Assembly: GCA_004193545.1 (NCBI GenBank)
Contig: RPGO01000028.1
Location: forward strand, 1-64,000
Length of the DNA stretch: 64,000 nt
From: Candidatus Argoarchaeum ethanivorans
GTDB lineage: Archaea; Halobacteriota; Methanosarcinia; Methanosarcinales; EX4572-44
Direction of reading: 5' to 3'
Below, piece after piece: positions 16,949 through 26,221 of the stretch; the stretch's first letter is position 1; each line of letters opens with the position of its first letter. The notes under the pieces are model-generated. The model had not been told where the DNA came from and did no database searches. It was given only the letters and a program-made list of their open reading frames with translations. The position numbers were made by a program, and so were the translations under genes.

Positions 16949-18295
16949 TTACATTTTTTTCAATGCATCTGTGATAGCATTTATCGTAACATCAACCAAT
17001 AATGCAACCGAGGCATCAAACACTCGCGGCATGTACAGCATCTCTTTTGCGTTCATGCGATTTTTAATTGCATACATTAGCGTGTTCATTCTCTCAGCAA
17101 CCGGCTCTCCCGAGATTGCCTGTGCTCCTACCAATCTACCGCTTGTATCAAATAGCATCTTCAAGGTTATATTTTTCACACCCGGGAAATACCCTGATCG
17201 TGCAATCTTCGTTGCTTTTCCCTCTATTACCTGTATTCCATACTCTGCCGCCTTACTGCTGGTGATTCCAACAGTGGCAATGTTCAGGCCTGCAACAGGA
17301 ATTGATGTAGGTGCAAAGCACGGTTCAAACACTGCACTTCCATCAAGAATGTTATCAGCTACTACTTTTGCTTCTGCTGCTCCGGCTGATCCCATCTGGC
17401 ATAACATCGAACGGTTGGTAACACCACTAATTACTTCTATACAGTCGCCGGCTGCGTATACATTGCTAAGATATTTTCCGTTTCGCTTCACATGAAGTCC
17501 TGGCCCAGTAACAATTCCTCCAAGCTCGCCTATGTCCACTCCAGCATTTCTTGCTAAATCAACATTTGGGGAGACTCCTGCTGTTACTATGACCATGTCT
17601 GCTTGTATTTCTTCATCAACAGCAGTAACACCTTCCACTTTTCCTTTCCCATTGATCGATGTTGCAGGTTTGTCCATGATAAATTTTACCCCAATTTCTT
17701 CCAGTCTGTCTTTTACAAGTGCTGACATATCAGGGTCTAAAATTGCAGGCATCAGATGGGAATTTTTTTCTATAACCGTTACTTTTTTGTTTTTATTTAA
17801 GAGTGCTATTGCTGCCTCGACCCCTATCATTCCACCGCCAATTACCACAGCGTTCTTCTTTTTTTCATCTTTAATTGCTTTTTCTGTAAGCTCTGCATCT
17901 ATTTCATTGCTGATTGTACAGACACCTTCAAGCTCTGTTCCTGAAATCTCCGGAATGAACGGCTTCTTTCCAGTCGCTATCACCAGTGCATCATACTTTA
18001 GTTTCTCGCCTCCCACATCAATACTGTTCTCATCAAGATTAATTCCTGTAACCTCGGTATTGATTCTAAAATCAACACCCTGGTCAACGTATGCTTTTGC
18101 CTCCTTTAAGACAAGATTTTTGAGTGTTAAACCATGCACTTCTTGCAGTGGATACATGATGCCACAGGTAGAGAAGTAAGCAATTTCTTCCTTCTTTAGT
18201 ACTGTTATTTTTTCATCTTTTCTGTTTTCTAACAAAAATAATAATACGTTGTTTCCTGCAACGCCTGCTCCGATTATTACTATTCTTTTTTCCAT
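16949..18295 (-). CDS. NADH oxidase / CoA-disulfide reductase-like flavoprotein
   Basis: FAD- and NAD(P)H-binding protein of about 448 aa. FAD fingerprint IVIIGAGVAGNN at residues 5-16; single active-site Cys44 in YFSTCGIMYPL as in CoA-disulfide reductase and H2O- or H2O2-forming NADH oxidase; second Rossmann motif VVIGGGMIGVEAAIAL near 160; FAD loop VYAAGDCIEV; C-terminal dimerisation domain. The start at 18295 (MEKRIVI) is chosen over an in-frame ATG at 18340 because a GGAGGT ribosome-binding site at 18303-18308 has ideal spacing. Without a rhodanese domain the choice between CoA-disulfide, persulfide or oxygen reduction stays open. The next gene is the AhpD-like one. Confidence 0.9.
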   Translation of the reverse strand: MEKRIVIIGAGVAGNNVLLFLLENRKDEKITVLKKEEIAYFSTCGIMYPLQEVHGLTLKNLVLKEAKAYVDQGVDFRINTEVTGINLDENSIDVGGEKLKYDALVIATGKKPFIPEISGTELEGVCTISNEIDAELTEKAIKDEKKKNAVVIGGGMIGVEAAIALLNKNKKVTVIEKNSHLMPAILDPDMSALVKDRLEEIGVKFIMDKPATSINGKGKVEGVTAVDEEIQADMVIVTAGVSPNVDLARNAGVDIGELGGIVTGPGLHVKRNGKYLSNVYAAGDCIEVISGVTNRSMLCQMGSAGAAEAKVVADNILDGSAVFEPCFAPTSIPVAGLNIATVGITSSKAAEYGIQVIEGKATKIARSGYFPGVKNITLKMLFDTSGRLVGAQAISGEPVAERMNTLMYAIKNRMNAKEMLYMPRVFDASVALLVDVTINAITDALKKM

Positions 18296-18409
18296 TTTTA
18301 TACCTCCAACATAGATGATACTTTTACGTGTGAATGCCATAGCGTATATATATTTCGGTATTTTTTTGTCAGGTGTGTACAGATAGTCGAATCAGGTTTT
18401 CGATGGAAT

Positions 18410-19318
18410 TTAGAAAACACACATTACCCCGATTATGATTAGTGTTTTTGCAAGCATGCTTGCACTGCAGTTTATCAGTGTTATTTTTATGCCAAGTTTC
18501 CCAAAGAGTCCTATGTACATGGCTATGCTGTACTTGATGTAGATCATCGTTATCACCACCATGCTTCCGATTAAGAGTGTGAGTAGTGCTTGTTTCTGTG
18601 TGATAAGATCTTGCGCTAGAAGGCTTCCGATAACTGCATATCCTGCTGAGAAGTGAATAAACTGTGCAGCAAGTGCAGTGATTGATTCACCTGGCAGTTG
18701 TATGCAGTTCAAAAACGGTGTGAAAGTCTTTGTTATGTAAGAGAGGTTGTTAGTCTGTATCAACGCCCAGATGATAGTGGTTGTTAGAATTAGTATGGGC
18801 ATAATTTTTCGCAGTGTTTTTTGAGCTCTTGACAGTCTTTTATAACTTTGTTAATCTGTGTTTTATTCTTGCAAGTAGTTGATCGGATTGTTTGATTGCG
18901 ATGGATGTACTTTTGGATTCTATTGTAATTCAACAGTTGCCGGCCCGTACTAGTGCCGATAATATATTTAGCCCAACATAGATGCTACCAAGTGCTGGTC
19001 CAAGAAACACTAATGCTATTGGTGCATGCACTCTAAACAATGATTCCCCAAGCACTGTCGGAAGAGTGCATAATACCAATCGAAGGGATGGCTTCATCTC
19101 TGATAATGCTTGTTCTGCAAGCTGCTTCTATTCGCAGTAGAGTCAAGAAGACATGTGAGTACTGCAACGATTGCACCATCAGGAAGGTTTGATGCTCTGC
19201 ACAGTGGTTTTATAAGGAAGTTGAGTTTTGCTGCGATATTTGTTTCTACCAGAATGTTTGCAAAAACGACGCCTATTATGATGAATAATATGGATTTAAG
19301 TAGATACTGGTAGAGCAT
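18410..19318 (-). pseudogene. Nucleoside-recognition (Gate-domain) membrane protein, decayed
   Basis: The N-terminal part (19094-19318) reads MLYQYLLKSILFIIIGVVFA then NLPDGAIVAVLTCLLDSTA. A shifted frame continues TLPTVLGESLFRVHAPIALV and LGPALGSIYVGLNILSALV, then hits stops near 18930. The C-terminal part (18410-18802) contains ALAAQFIHFSAGYAVIGSLL and further hydrophobic helices. Together they give a roughly 300-residue multi-spanning protein of the nucleoside-recognition/SpmA-like family, broken by at least two frameshifts and a stop. Probably non-functional. Confidence 0.8.
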
Positions 19319-19327
19319 GAGTGCTTC

Positions 19328-20049
19328 TTATGCCACACGCACGCTTTGATACACAGGGTTTTCTTTTACTTTTCTGTGATATTCATTTAGTGATTGAAAA
19401 CATGAGGTAGTAACTTCCTCTAAATAGTTTTCAGCAGTTTGTTTTACATCCTCCATTTCTTCTGTGTTCTGGAGAGCGCCATGGCATTCCTTGAACTGGC
19501 ATGTATCCAATAATGTGAAATGGTATCTGTGGATCCACTTCTGCTATGAATCTTGCTATCTTCCCACTTCATGCACGTCAATAAGATCCGGAATAAATAC
19601 TGTGTTTGTGGTTACAGTGATAATTGGGATCATAAAATTCTCGCTCTTAAAATGGTCCAAGACCCTTGAATTTGATACATTCCCGGTGTATTCCCGGTGA
19701 ATTTTATCTGAGTATGCTTTTATTGTAATGTGCATTGCATCAATATCATCCGGAGGCATATTCCAGCCCATCGAGTGGCCTATTTTAGTTTTCACACTCA
19801 GCTCTTCATGGCAGAATGTTGCGATACTACCAATGTTTCTTGACAGAGAGTAGGCTCTCCACCAACAAAATGCACCCATTTAACATTGAGAGACTTGAGT
19901 GCATTCGTTACCTGTTCAATGCCCAGTTCTTGATGCATTGATTCTTTGTTTGAGTTATATGGACAGCCTTTACATTTGAAATTGCATCCAACAGTATGAA
20001 CATTTGCACGTCTGTATTGCTTGCAGTAGGTTACAGCTTTTAAAGACAT
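19328..20049 (-). pseudogene. Radical SAM protein, frameshifted
   Basis: The start MSLKAVTYCKQYRRANVHTV leads into VGCNFKCKGCPYNSNKES, the C-x3-C-x2-C cluster motif binding a 4Fe-4S cluster and SAM, then WVHFVGGEPTLC. Near 19820 the frame shifts to another (GSIATFCHEELSVKTKIGHS, then WNMPPDDIDAMHITIKAYSD and TVFIPDLIDVHEVG). Near 19560 it shifts again, ending in a short frame with PVYQSVRVA. It resembles activating-enzyme or MoaA-like radical SAM proteins of about 240 aa. Being next to another decayed gene of the same strand suggests one dying operon. Confidence 0.8.
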
Positions 20050-20740
20050 TTATACCACCAGAGTAATCAATCATTAATTATAGATTGTAACACTCAGTTA
20101 TATTTTGGTTGTATCAATTAATACATAAATGTTGTTATAAATGTGTGGCAGTTTTAACGTATAGAGTATACACTCATCCCTTTAAGTTACTGAAATTTGA
20201 TAGTTAGCGATGGGAAATGTACTCATGTTATTTTGCACTTTGACAGTTGAGGTAATTGCTTGCGCAATCTGGAATTAAAGGTTACCGGTTACCGGTTATT
20301 TTCTATGCACTCGATTGCGTTAGCAATCGAGAGTTATTTTCTGCATACGGAGTATGCAGTTCTGCACAACGAAGTTGTACAGTTCACAATAAAAAGAATC
20401 AAAGGTTACCGGTATTTCTGCACAACGAAGTTGTGCAGCGCATGCACAATCGGGAGTTAACAACTGCACAATGAAGTGTACAGTTTTGCAGAACGAAGTT
20501 TCCATCCTCAAAATTACTGTCCAGCAATTTAATTCCTTAGACACAAGATTGACTGCCGCCTTCACACCTTTGCATTTCTTGTTTTACGCAAGCTATAAGA
20601 AATAAATAGGAAACAGGAGTACACATAGAACATAGAATTTAGTGTTGATTTATGGCTGATATGACTTTTAGCCACAGGTTAACATAAATAAACACAAATT
20701 GGGGTCTTTTTGAAGTGAATGCAAATTTTGCTCGATGCAC
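20050..20740. repeat. Gene-free stretch with dispersed palindromic repeats
   Basis: No gene is supported here. Between about 20258 and 20490 lie several copies of the dispersed palindromes: CTCGATTGC-GTTA-GCAATCGAG; CTGCATAC-GGA-GTATGCAG; CTGCACAAC-GAA-GTTGTACAG; CTGCACAAC-GAA-GTTGTGCAG; and a decayed one near 20465. Linkers carry GGTTACCGGTTATTTTCT. The short frames across this block are by-products of the repeats. The rest (20050-20250 and 20500-20740) is AT-rich with no recognisable feature other than the 3' end of nrpR. Confidence 0.8.
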
Positions 20741-21718
20741 TCATATCTGTTTCATATCTTCAAATTTCATAAGTTGTGAGACTGGATAGGTTGTTATCGG
20801 TATGCCTGCTTCATCCACTGCTGCTGATGTGTTAATCCCTGCATACACCGGAATCTTAATCCTGCCAGATTTTCTCTGGTGAAGAAAAATCTCTTTGTCA
20901 TCACTTTTTATTAACCCGCCAATACCAACCAGCTCTGCAGCAGTTAGTACCTCCTCCATGTTACTCTTTGCAGAGTAAGGGATTTCACGAATGTTGGCAA
21001 GCACTTTGCCCCTGCCTTCTCTGATTGTTTGGGTTACCGTGGTCATCTTTCTTGACATGAAAATTTTCATAGGATCAATAGATGTGGCTCGATAGGCTAT
21101 TACATCGGTGAATGCGTGCGGTTTGCCCCCTCTTATTTCAACAAGTCCACCATATTTTATATTTACCGGGATGCCATTTTTTAGCAGTATTCCATCTATT
21201 GTTATGCTGCACATCGTTGCAATTCCAATTGTCCCTTTGGGAATCCTGACATCTGCATGGCTTTCTTCAATTAAATTGATGCGGGAACTGATAGTGTATA
21301 CACTGCTATTTACTTCTTCGATACAATCCATCACCCGATCAAAATCGTCAAGGTCTACTATTGAGATATTAACCACGACATTGCCCTTTCTGGTATTCAG
21401 ATCAAACGAGGTGCTGTAGATCATTCGTTCGATTTTGGTTATCACAAAGCCAAGCCTGTCCTTTACTAAGGCACGCTCCAGTTCCATAAAACCCGCATGT
21501 GTGAGTACCCTGCCTTCATACCCTTGTTTTTTGGTCATGCCGCGCTCGTCAAGTATCCGAAGATGGTACCTCACACCTCTTTCCCCTATTCGATAGCCTC
21601 GCTCATTCAAGCGGTCAGCTATGAGCCTTGCTCCAATTGCATCTTCGCTTTCCTTAATAATGCGAAGAATTTCAACAAGTTTTCGTTGTACAGGCAAATC
21701 TGTCGTTGTGGAAGGCAT
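20741..21718 (-). CDS. nrpR: Nitrogen-responsive transcriptional repressor NrpR
   Basis: Euryarchaeal repressor of nitrogen-assimilation genes that releases DNA on binding 2-oxoglutarate. 325 aa: N-terminal winged helix (residues about 8-75, KLVEILRIIKESEDAIGARL with RGVRYHLRILDERGM) followed by one NrpR regulatory domain (DUF128, about 85-320; GLVEIRGGKPHAFTDVIAYR and GIGGLIKSDDKEIFLHQRKS segments). This is the NrpRI-type layout, with a single effector domain and its own helix-turn-helix; a separate NrpRII would be elsewhere. No nif, gln or amt genes are here, so it acts in trans. It appears monocistronic. Confidence 0.94.
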   Translation of the reverse strand: MPSTTTDLPVQRKLVEILRIIKESEDAIGARLIADRLNERGYRIGERGVRYHLRILDERGMTKKQGYEGRVLTHAGFMELERALVKDRLGFVITKIERMIYSTSFDLNTRKGNVVVNISIVDLDDFDRVMDCIEEVNSSVYTISSRINLIEESHADVRIPKGTIGIATMCSITIDGILLKNGIPVNIKYGGLVEIRGGKPHAFTDVIAYRATSIDPMKIFMSRKMTTVTQTIREGRGKVLANIREIPYSAKSNMEEVLTAAELVGIGGLIKSDDKEIFLHQRKSGRIKIPVYAGINTSAAVDEAGIPITTYPVSQLMKFEDMKQI

Positions 21719-21763
21719 GTAATTCGATCGTTATACTATTTTATGTTTTAATTATTTTAAATA

Positions 21764-22462
21764 CTATTGTCTGCTGTCTGTGCGTTCAATCCATCCATCG
21801 TTGGCATCGGGTTTAGAATCCAGCTCTTTTATATATGGTTTGATATCAATGAGTGGCGTTCCATCAAACACATCGATGCTTGATGTGAAGATTTCATTAT
21901 TTACAATCTTCTTTACACGAACGATGCTGAGTCCAATGCAGTTTGGACGAACCGGTGACCTGCTTGCAAACACTCCAACCATTTTATCGGCACGTGGGGG
22001 CGATACCATCATTGATAGTCCTCGCTTCACACGATGCATATAATAGATAACATAGATATAATGAAACATACTAAGTTCATTGAGCCCCTCGGTATACTCT
22101 GGATTGACTGCTATATGAAATTCGCCTTTGTCGTCTTCAACTGGCTGGTGTGGCGTGTTATCAGTATATGGTGTTCTGATAACTCCAATCTGCTTTAATT
22201 TGAAGTCTGTGGATTTTTCTGATGTTGTTTGAAGTTTCTTTGTCTCAAGTGCATTATTTACTAATTCGATGTGCTTGTTTGCCTCTTTTAAAAGTTGAGT
22301 AGCTTCTTTCAGCTCGAAAGCAGCATTATTAAGTCCCAAACTCTCTACCTTACTGATCCATTTTTCATTGTCCTGGATATGTTCATTATTATGATTAACC
22401 CAGTATGGAATTAACAATTTCAGTTTTTCAATATCAGATTCAACCTTCTCGTGTTTGTTCAT
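21764..22462 (-). CDS. TrmO-like tRNA methyltransferase with extra N-terminal helical domain
   Basis: 232 aa. Residues about 80-225 are a TrmO/UPF0066 (TsaA) beta-barrel, which in bacteria N6-methylates t6A37 of tRNA-Thr using SAM: FKLKQIGVIRTPYTD, FHYIYVIYYMHRV, and the hallmark FASRSPVRPNCIGLSIVRV. The N-terminal about 70 residues are an added helical domain with IPYWVNHNNEHIQDNEKW, His-rich like metal-binding or CooJ-like modules. The start at 22462 overlaps the stop of the upstream CooT-like gene (ATGA), so the two are translationally coupled, which favours this start over 22492. Coupling to a nickel-binding protein hints that the extra domain may deal with nickel; that is inference. Confidence 0.88.
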   Translation of the reverse strand: MNKHEKVESDIEKLKLLIPYWVNHNNEHIQDNEKWISKVESLGLNNAAFELKEATQLLKEANKHIELVNNALETKKLQTTSEKSTDFKLKQIGVIRTPYTDNTPHQPVEDDKGEFHIAVNPEYTEGLNELSMFHYIYVIYYMHRVKRGLSMMVSPPRADKMVGVFASRSPVRPNCIGLSIVRVKKIVNNEIFTSSIDVFDGTPLIDIKPYIKELDSKPDANDGWIERTDSRQ

Positions 22463-22662
22463 ATATCTGCTTTCCTTCCTAAAATTGTGCAACTTTTGAT
22501 AAAATCAACCTCTTTTATAAAATAATTGTGTATGCTCTTATTTTCATCAAACATTGAAGATATTTCAATAGCTCCATCACTGTCTACAGTAATATTTGTA
22601 GCTTCTTCAACCACAAGCTTGTCCATTCCATTTTCTCTAAAATAAACTTTAGAAAGACACAT
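22459..22662 (-). CDS. cooT: CooT-family small nickel-binding protein
   Basis: 67-residue protein starting MCLSKVYFRENG. The Cys at position 2 directly after the initiator Met, followed by x-[SA]-K-V-Y, is the defining CooT motif; in CooT the dimer binds Ni(II) through Cys2 and helps CO dehydrogenase maturation. The remainder (KLVVEEATNITVDSDGAIEI, then FIKEVDFIKSCTILG) fits the small beta-barrel. I choose ATG 22662 over 22677 and over the internal Met because only it puts Cys at position 2. It sits between a DUF59 gene and the TrmO-like gene, with an ATGA overlap to the latter. Carbon-monoxide dehydrogenase genes are not in the window. Confidence 0.82.
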   Translation of the reverse strand: MCLSKVYFRENGMDKLVVEEATNITVDSDGAIEISSMFDENKSIHNYFIKEVDFIKSCTILGRKADI

Positions 22663-22689
22663 GCAGAGTAACCACAAACAGGTTTTAGT

Positions 22690-22995
22690 TTATATACCCC
22701 ATGCCTCTTTTTCCATAGCCAGGAACTTTTGAAGCGCCTCTTGATTCATCACAGTTGTCTTTACTTCAACCTCGTGACCAAGATTTTTTATCGGCTCTTG
22801 CACACTCTGCACAAGAAAGTCCTCTATCTGCTTGGGAATACCTGAGAAGGGAAGAGCAAGAGTAATTATGACACGACTTTCCCCAGTAATTATCTTTTCT
22901 ATTATTCCAAGGTCAAGCAGGGAACGATCAATGGCAGGATGCATTACAACTGACAATATCTTACGAATATTTTCTTCTGATAGTTCTTCAATCAT
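22690..22995 (-). CDS. DUF59 / MIP18-family Fe-S assembly-type protein
   Basis: 101 aa, one DUF59 (MIP18/SufT) domain: VMHPAIDRSLLDLGIIEKI is the family signature, followed by VIITLALPFSGIPKQIEDFL. Such proteins help Fe-S cluster assembly or delivery, alone or as the N-terminal part of ApbC/Nbp35 ATPases. The HPEID motif appears here as HPAID, with the usual reactive Cys not evident, so the role is uncertain. It is first in a compact three-gene minus-strand run (DUF59, CooT, TrmO-like), 27 bp before cooT, suggesting a metal-centre maturation operon. Confidence 0.85.
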   Translation of the reverse strand: MIEELSEENIRKILSVVMHPAIDRSLLDLGIIEKIITGESRVIITLALPFSGIPKQIEDFLVQSVQEPIKNLGHEVEVKTTVMNQEALQKFLAMEKEAWGI

Positions 22996-23102
22996 TCATA
23001 TCTTTCCTCATTTTGTAATATTCATTACGTATAAGTTTGGTATAAGTTTTACTCTCAAATCAGTATCCTCGAAATAAATTTATATGGAGCTAAGCTTCAA
23101 AG

Positions 23103-23213
23103 ATGCGTTGTCGTTGTCATTGTTATGGAGACACGCAAGATAAGCAACAAAAGAATTGCGTTGACAATGTAAAATGTCCAGCAGGACCCCAGGTTTTCTT
23201 CCCAAAAAGGTAG
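23103..23213 (+). other. Possible 36-residue Cys-rich micropeptide
   Basis: ATG at 23103 opens a short frame MRCRCHCYGDTQDK ending at 23213, with five Cys (C-x-C-x-C at the start, then two more). It lies in a 326-bp gap (22996-23321) between the DUF59 gene and nadX. Reading the other strand gives a 64-codon frame with a hydrophobic stretch (FYIVNAILLLLILRV). Neither has a clear ribosome-binding site; either may be chance. No other feature is seen in this gap. Confidence 0.2.
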
Positions 23214-23321
23214 TAGCTCGAGCTTGGGCACTCTCGATATTTTTGTTAACTCCTGTGGATTTGGAGATACTGTACAAAAGGAAATAAACAAATACTACTG
23301 ATTTAATATTATGGAAATATC

Positions 23322-24131
23322 ATGCTAAAAGTAGGCATCGTGGGCTGTGGCACCATTGGAACAATACTCTCCAGGGCTATAACAGAACATCCCACTGACA
23401 TCGAACTGGTATCTGTCTTTGACAGACATACTGAACATTCAAAGAGGCTCGCATCAACACTTGCTTGCACGCCAGCGATAGAATATGTACGACAGATGGC
23501 AGGGCACGTTGACATTATTGTCGAGTGTGCATCAATATTGGCAGTGCCAGAGGTGGCAAGAACGTCTCTCGTCAATGGATGCGACGTGATGATTATGAGT
23601 GTTGGTGCACTTTCAAACACACACCTTAAAAATGAGTTAATCAATCTTGCAGAAAAAAACAATGCCAGGATACACATACCTTCTGGTGCCATCATTGGAG
23701 TCGATGGAATTAAAAGTGCAAAAATCGCAGGAATAAATAAAGTAACCCTGAGAACTAAGAAACACCCGGAAAGCCTTAAAGGTGCTCGCTACATAAAAGA
23801 AAAGGGCATCAATCTTGACGCTATTAATGAAGAAACCATGATTTTCAAGGGAACGGTGAAAGAAGTTACTGATGCCTTTCCTGCCAATATCAATGTTGCA
23901 ACCACACTCGCGCTTGCATCAGGAATTGAAAACTTCAATGTTGAAATATATACAAACCCGGAACTTCGAAGAAATGTTCACGAGATAACAATTGAAGGTG
24001 GCTTTGGAAAATTTAAAATCTCGGTTGAAAACGTACCCTCACCTGCAAACCCAAAGACAAGTTACCTTGCTGCCCTCTCAGCCATCACAACCCTTAAACA
24101 GATGACAAACCCTATACAGATAGGCACCTGA
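23322..24131 (+). CDS. nadX: L-aspartate dehydrogenase
   Basis: Oxidises L-aspartate to iminoaspartate with NAD(P)+, the first step of NAD synthesis in many archaea in place of NadB. The 269 aa match the family. Rossmann motif VGIVGCGTIGTILSRAI at residues 4-20, CASILAVPEVARTSLVNGCD, the catalytic region IHIPSGAIIGVDGIKSAKIA, and the closing ANPKTSYLAALSAITTLKQM. NadA and NadC, often adjacent, are not here. The upstream AT-rich tract (GATTTAATATTATGG) could supply a promoter. The gene ends 90 bp before the decayed inverted copy of the leuS region. Confidence 0.94.
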   Translation: MLKVGIVGCGTIGTILSRAITEHPTDIELVSVFDRHTEHSKRLASTLACTPAIEYVRQMAGHVDIIVECASILAVPEVARTSLVNGCDVMIMSVGALSNTHLKNELINLAEKNNARIHIPSGAIIGVDGIKSAKIAGINKVTLRTKKHPESLKGARYIKEKGINLDAINEETMIFKGTVKEVTDAFPANINVATTLALASGIENFNVEIYTNPELRRNVHEITIEGGFGKFKISVENVPSPANPKTSYLAALSAITTLKQMTNPIQIGT

Positions 24132-24220
24132 TTTTGAAGGCTCGAAATACACCCAGTATGGTATTTGTCGAATAAAAACTGAAATCGATTTTGTCCACTA
24201 CCTATTTATACTGCAACGTT

Positions 24221-25330
24221 AACTGTTTATGGCGGATCGGTTATTAAGTCTGCGCCGCCAATCAATCGAATACCCGATTGATCGCATGTCAGCCTCCAGC
24301 CTCCCTGCTGAAAATATTCAACTATCTTCAGGGGCTCATCAAGAAGCCTGACAACACATTTAGTGGAATACTATGAAACCTGTGATACACTTCCATCGTT
24401 TGCTTGTCTTTTGCGATAAGTTCTGAATAACAATTAGCGATGCCAGTGAAGCCATCAGGGTAAAAGCATTGTACCCTGCATCCCGTTTATACCGTGCAAT
24501 CACATCACCAATTGTAAGCGATGCGGGTGTGGCCAACATGCGAATTCCCGTTTAAGAATTATGGATAAGGTACTGTAATGAAAAACTTCTCCACATAGAT
24601 CTATCTCAAAGAACGGAAATATGCCAGAGTCGTCCCAGGCAGCTATGCCGTTTATTCTCTATTATGCGGATCATGCTTCACATTCATGTTTTGCTCCTCA
24701 AATGCTCTTTCTTTAGTCGCTTCAGATATTTCAAAATTTTATAATGTTCTCCTTTTAACCTATTCACAGGATAACGAGTGAAATAGATTATAATCCCTTT
24801 CCGGTATCTGACGGTTTAAGTCCGGCAAAGACCAGTCATTATCTATTTTCTTCTTATCGAATAAATTGCATTGAATTCTTCGAATTTTGTTAGCATCGTT
24901 TCATATTATCCACCAATCACAGTTTCGTCTAACTAAGAACACACTCCATGTTTAAAACTCTTATACCTTCCCGTAGCATATATTTCCATATTTAATGCAT
25001 CACACGATAAATAACCTGGCCATGATGCGAGACCAAGGTAACCTGTTCGAAACCTCTAAATGTTGAGTAAATCAATAACAAGCCTAAACAATGTTTAAAA
25101 TAATATCGAGTCGGTGGTGTTATGTGAAATAAAAGCGACATAAAATAAAAAAGCAAAGTAAAACATTTAAGAGAGATAAAACATCACTCAATATCGACAT
25201 TACCACTTTTAAAAGATAAAAATATTGAAGTTGCAAGAGTTGATGGGCAGATGTATTATTATTGACCGAATGCTAACCATAGTTGACCACCGGCTCCTGC
25301 CAACATTAAAGGCATCATGCATCTTGATAT
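24221..25330 (-). repeat. Left arm of large inverted duplication (decayed leuS 5' / PUA 5' copy)
   Basis: Read on the minus strand this is a diverged copy of 25586-26756. Matching blocks include GGCGGATCGGTT near 24230 versus the complement near 26745, the leuS start region near 24680 (GATCATGCTTCACATTCATG versus the complement near 26290), the methylase-like remnant near 24830 and the PUA-gene 5' half near 25200-25330. Indels and stop codons litter the copy, so it encodes nothing. Divergence in this arm only indicates relaxed selection after duplication. There is no independent gene in 24132-25258. Confidence 0.9.
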
Positions 25331-25813
25331 TAATTCAAGCTTCCAGATTTTATCTCCGACATGATGGATTGATTTTACAGCCCTGCCCTGTGAGTTTACC
25401 ATATCTGTGCCATCTTTCAGTGCTTCGCCAATAGCAAGTGGTTTGCCATATCGTTCTTCTGTAATTACTACAATATCTCCAGTTTGTATACTTTCATCTG
25501 CTTCAATGATACCAGGTGCCATCACATTAGCTCCATTAACAATAAAAGATACAGCACCACTATCTACCACCACTTCCGGTTGTTTGATATCAAGATGCAT
25601 GATGCCTTTTAATGTTGGCAGGAGCCGGTGGTCAACCAGGAAAAAAGCAGGCATTCGGTCAATAATAATAAGCATCTGCCCATCAAATTCTGCAATCTCA
25701 ATATTTTTATCTTTTAAAAAAGTGGTAATGTCGATATTGAGTGATGTTTTTATCTCTTCTATCAAATGTTTTACTTTGCTTTTTTTTATTTTATGTCGTG
25801 TTTTTATTTTCAC
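25259..25813 (-). CDS. PUA-domain RNA-binding protein with chimeric tail
   Basis: 184 aa. Residues about 1-72 are the N-terminal domain typical of archaeal PUA proteins (DUF1947-like, LIEEIKTSLNID); about 75-160 are a PUA fold (VVVDSGAVSFIVNGANVMAP, TGDIVVITEERYGKPLAIGE, GRAVKSIHHVGDKIWKLEL). The protein probably binds tRNA or rRNA; related MCT-1-type proteins act in translation. Start codon is GTG. The last ~23 residues (from SRCMMPLMLAGAGG) do not belong to the family: they are read from the inverted duplicate of the gene's own 5' end, so the original stop was lost. A TATA-like CAATATTTAAA lies about 25 bp upstream, suggesting a nearly leaderless transcript. Confidence 0.88.
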   Translation of the reverse strand: MKIKTRHKIKKSKVKHLIEEIKTSLNIDITTFLKDKNIEIAEFDGQMLIIIDRMPAFFLVDHRLLPTLKGIMHLDIKQPEVVVDSGAVSFIVNGANVMAPGIIEADESIQTGDIVVITEERYGKPLAIGEALKDGTDMVNSQGRAVKSIHHVGDKIWKLELISRCMMPLMLAGAGGQLWLAFGQ

Positions 25814-26039
25814 ATAACACCACTGACTCGATATTTTTAAATATTGTTCAGGCTTGTTATTGATTTACTAACATTTAGAGGTTTCGAACAGGTTACCTTT
25901 TTGGTCTTGCATCCTTACCAGGTTATTTATCGTGTGATGCATTAAATATGGAAATATATAAGCATGGAAGGTATAAGAGTTTTAAACATGGAGTGTGTTC
26001 TTAGTTAGACGAAACTGTGATTGGTGAAAGGATAATAAT

Positions 26040-26216
26040 ATGAAAATGATGCAAGCACAAACAAAATCTCCTGAAGAATTCACGCATTTATTCGATAAGA
26101 AGAAAATAGATAATGACTGGTCTTTTGCCGGACTTAAACCGTCAGATACTGGAAAGTGGACACATAACTATCACCGTTATCCTGTAGAATATATTGTAAT
26201 AGGGTTAAAAGAGTGA
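26040..26216 (+). pseudogene. DNA methyltransferase N-terminal fragment
   Basis: 58 codons from ATG at 26040: MKMMQAQTKSPEEF, LFDKKKIDNDWSFAGLKPSD, then TGKWTHNYHRYPVEYI. The 'KPSDTGKW-THNYHRYP' stretch resembles the N-terminus of N4/N6-type DNA methylases found with restriction systems. The catalytic motifs (FxGxG, DPPY or SPPY) are missing; the frame stops after VIGLKE. A decayed inverted copy lies near 24780-24900. It is probably a scrap of a lost restriction-modification gene. Confidence 0.6.
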
Positions 26217-26221
26217 ACATT

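Noticed and set aside
16818-18179. Long plus-strand open frames (225 and 215 codons) opposite the NADH-oxidase-like gene
   Set aside because: They are antisense shadows of a clearly conserved flavoprotein; translations are Ser/Ile/Phe-rich without motifs.
20258-20490. Hairpin cluster, considered as CRISPR or as an NrpR operator (GGTTACC motifs)
   Set aside because: Spacing is irregular and the GGTTACC sequence belongs to the linker of the dispersed repeat family; the NrpR operator pattern GGTA-N12-TACC was not evident.
23080-23291. Two minus-strand frames of 64-65 codons before nadX
   Set aside because: No ribosome-binding site or recognisable domain; a hydrophobic stretch alone is not enough.
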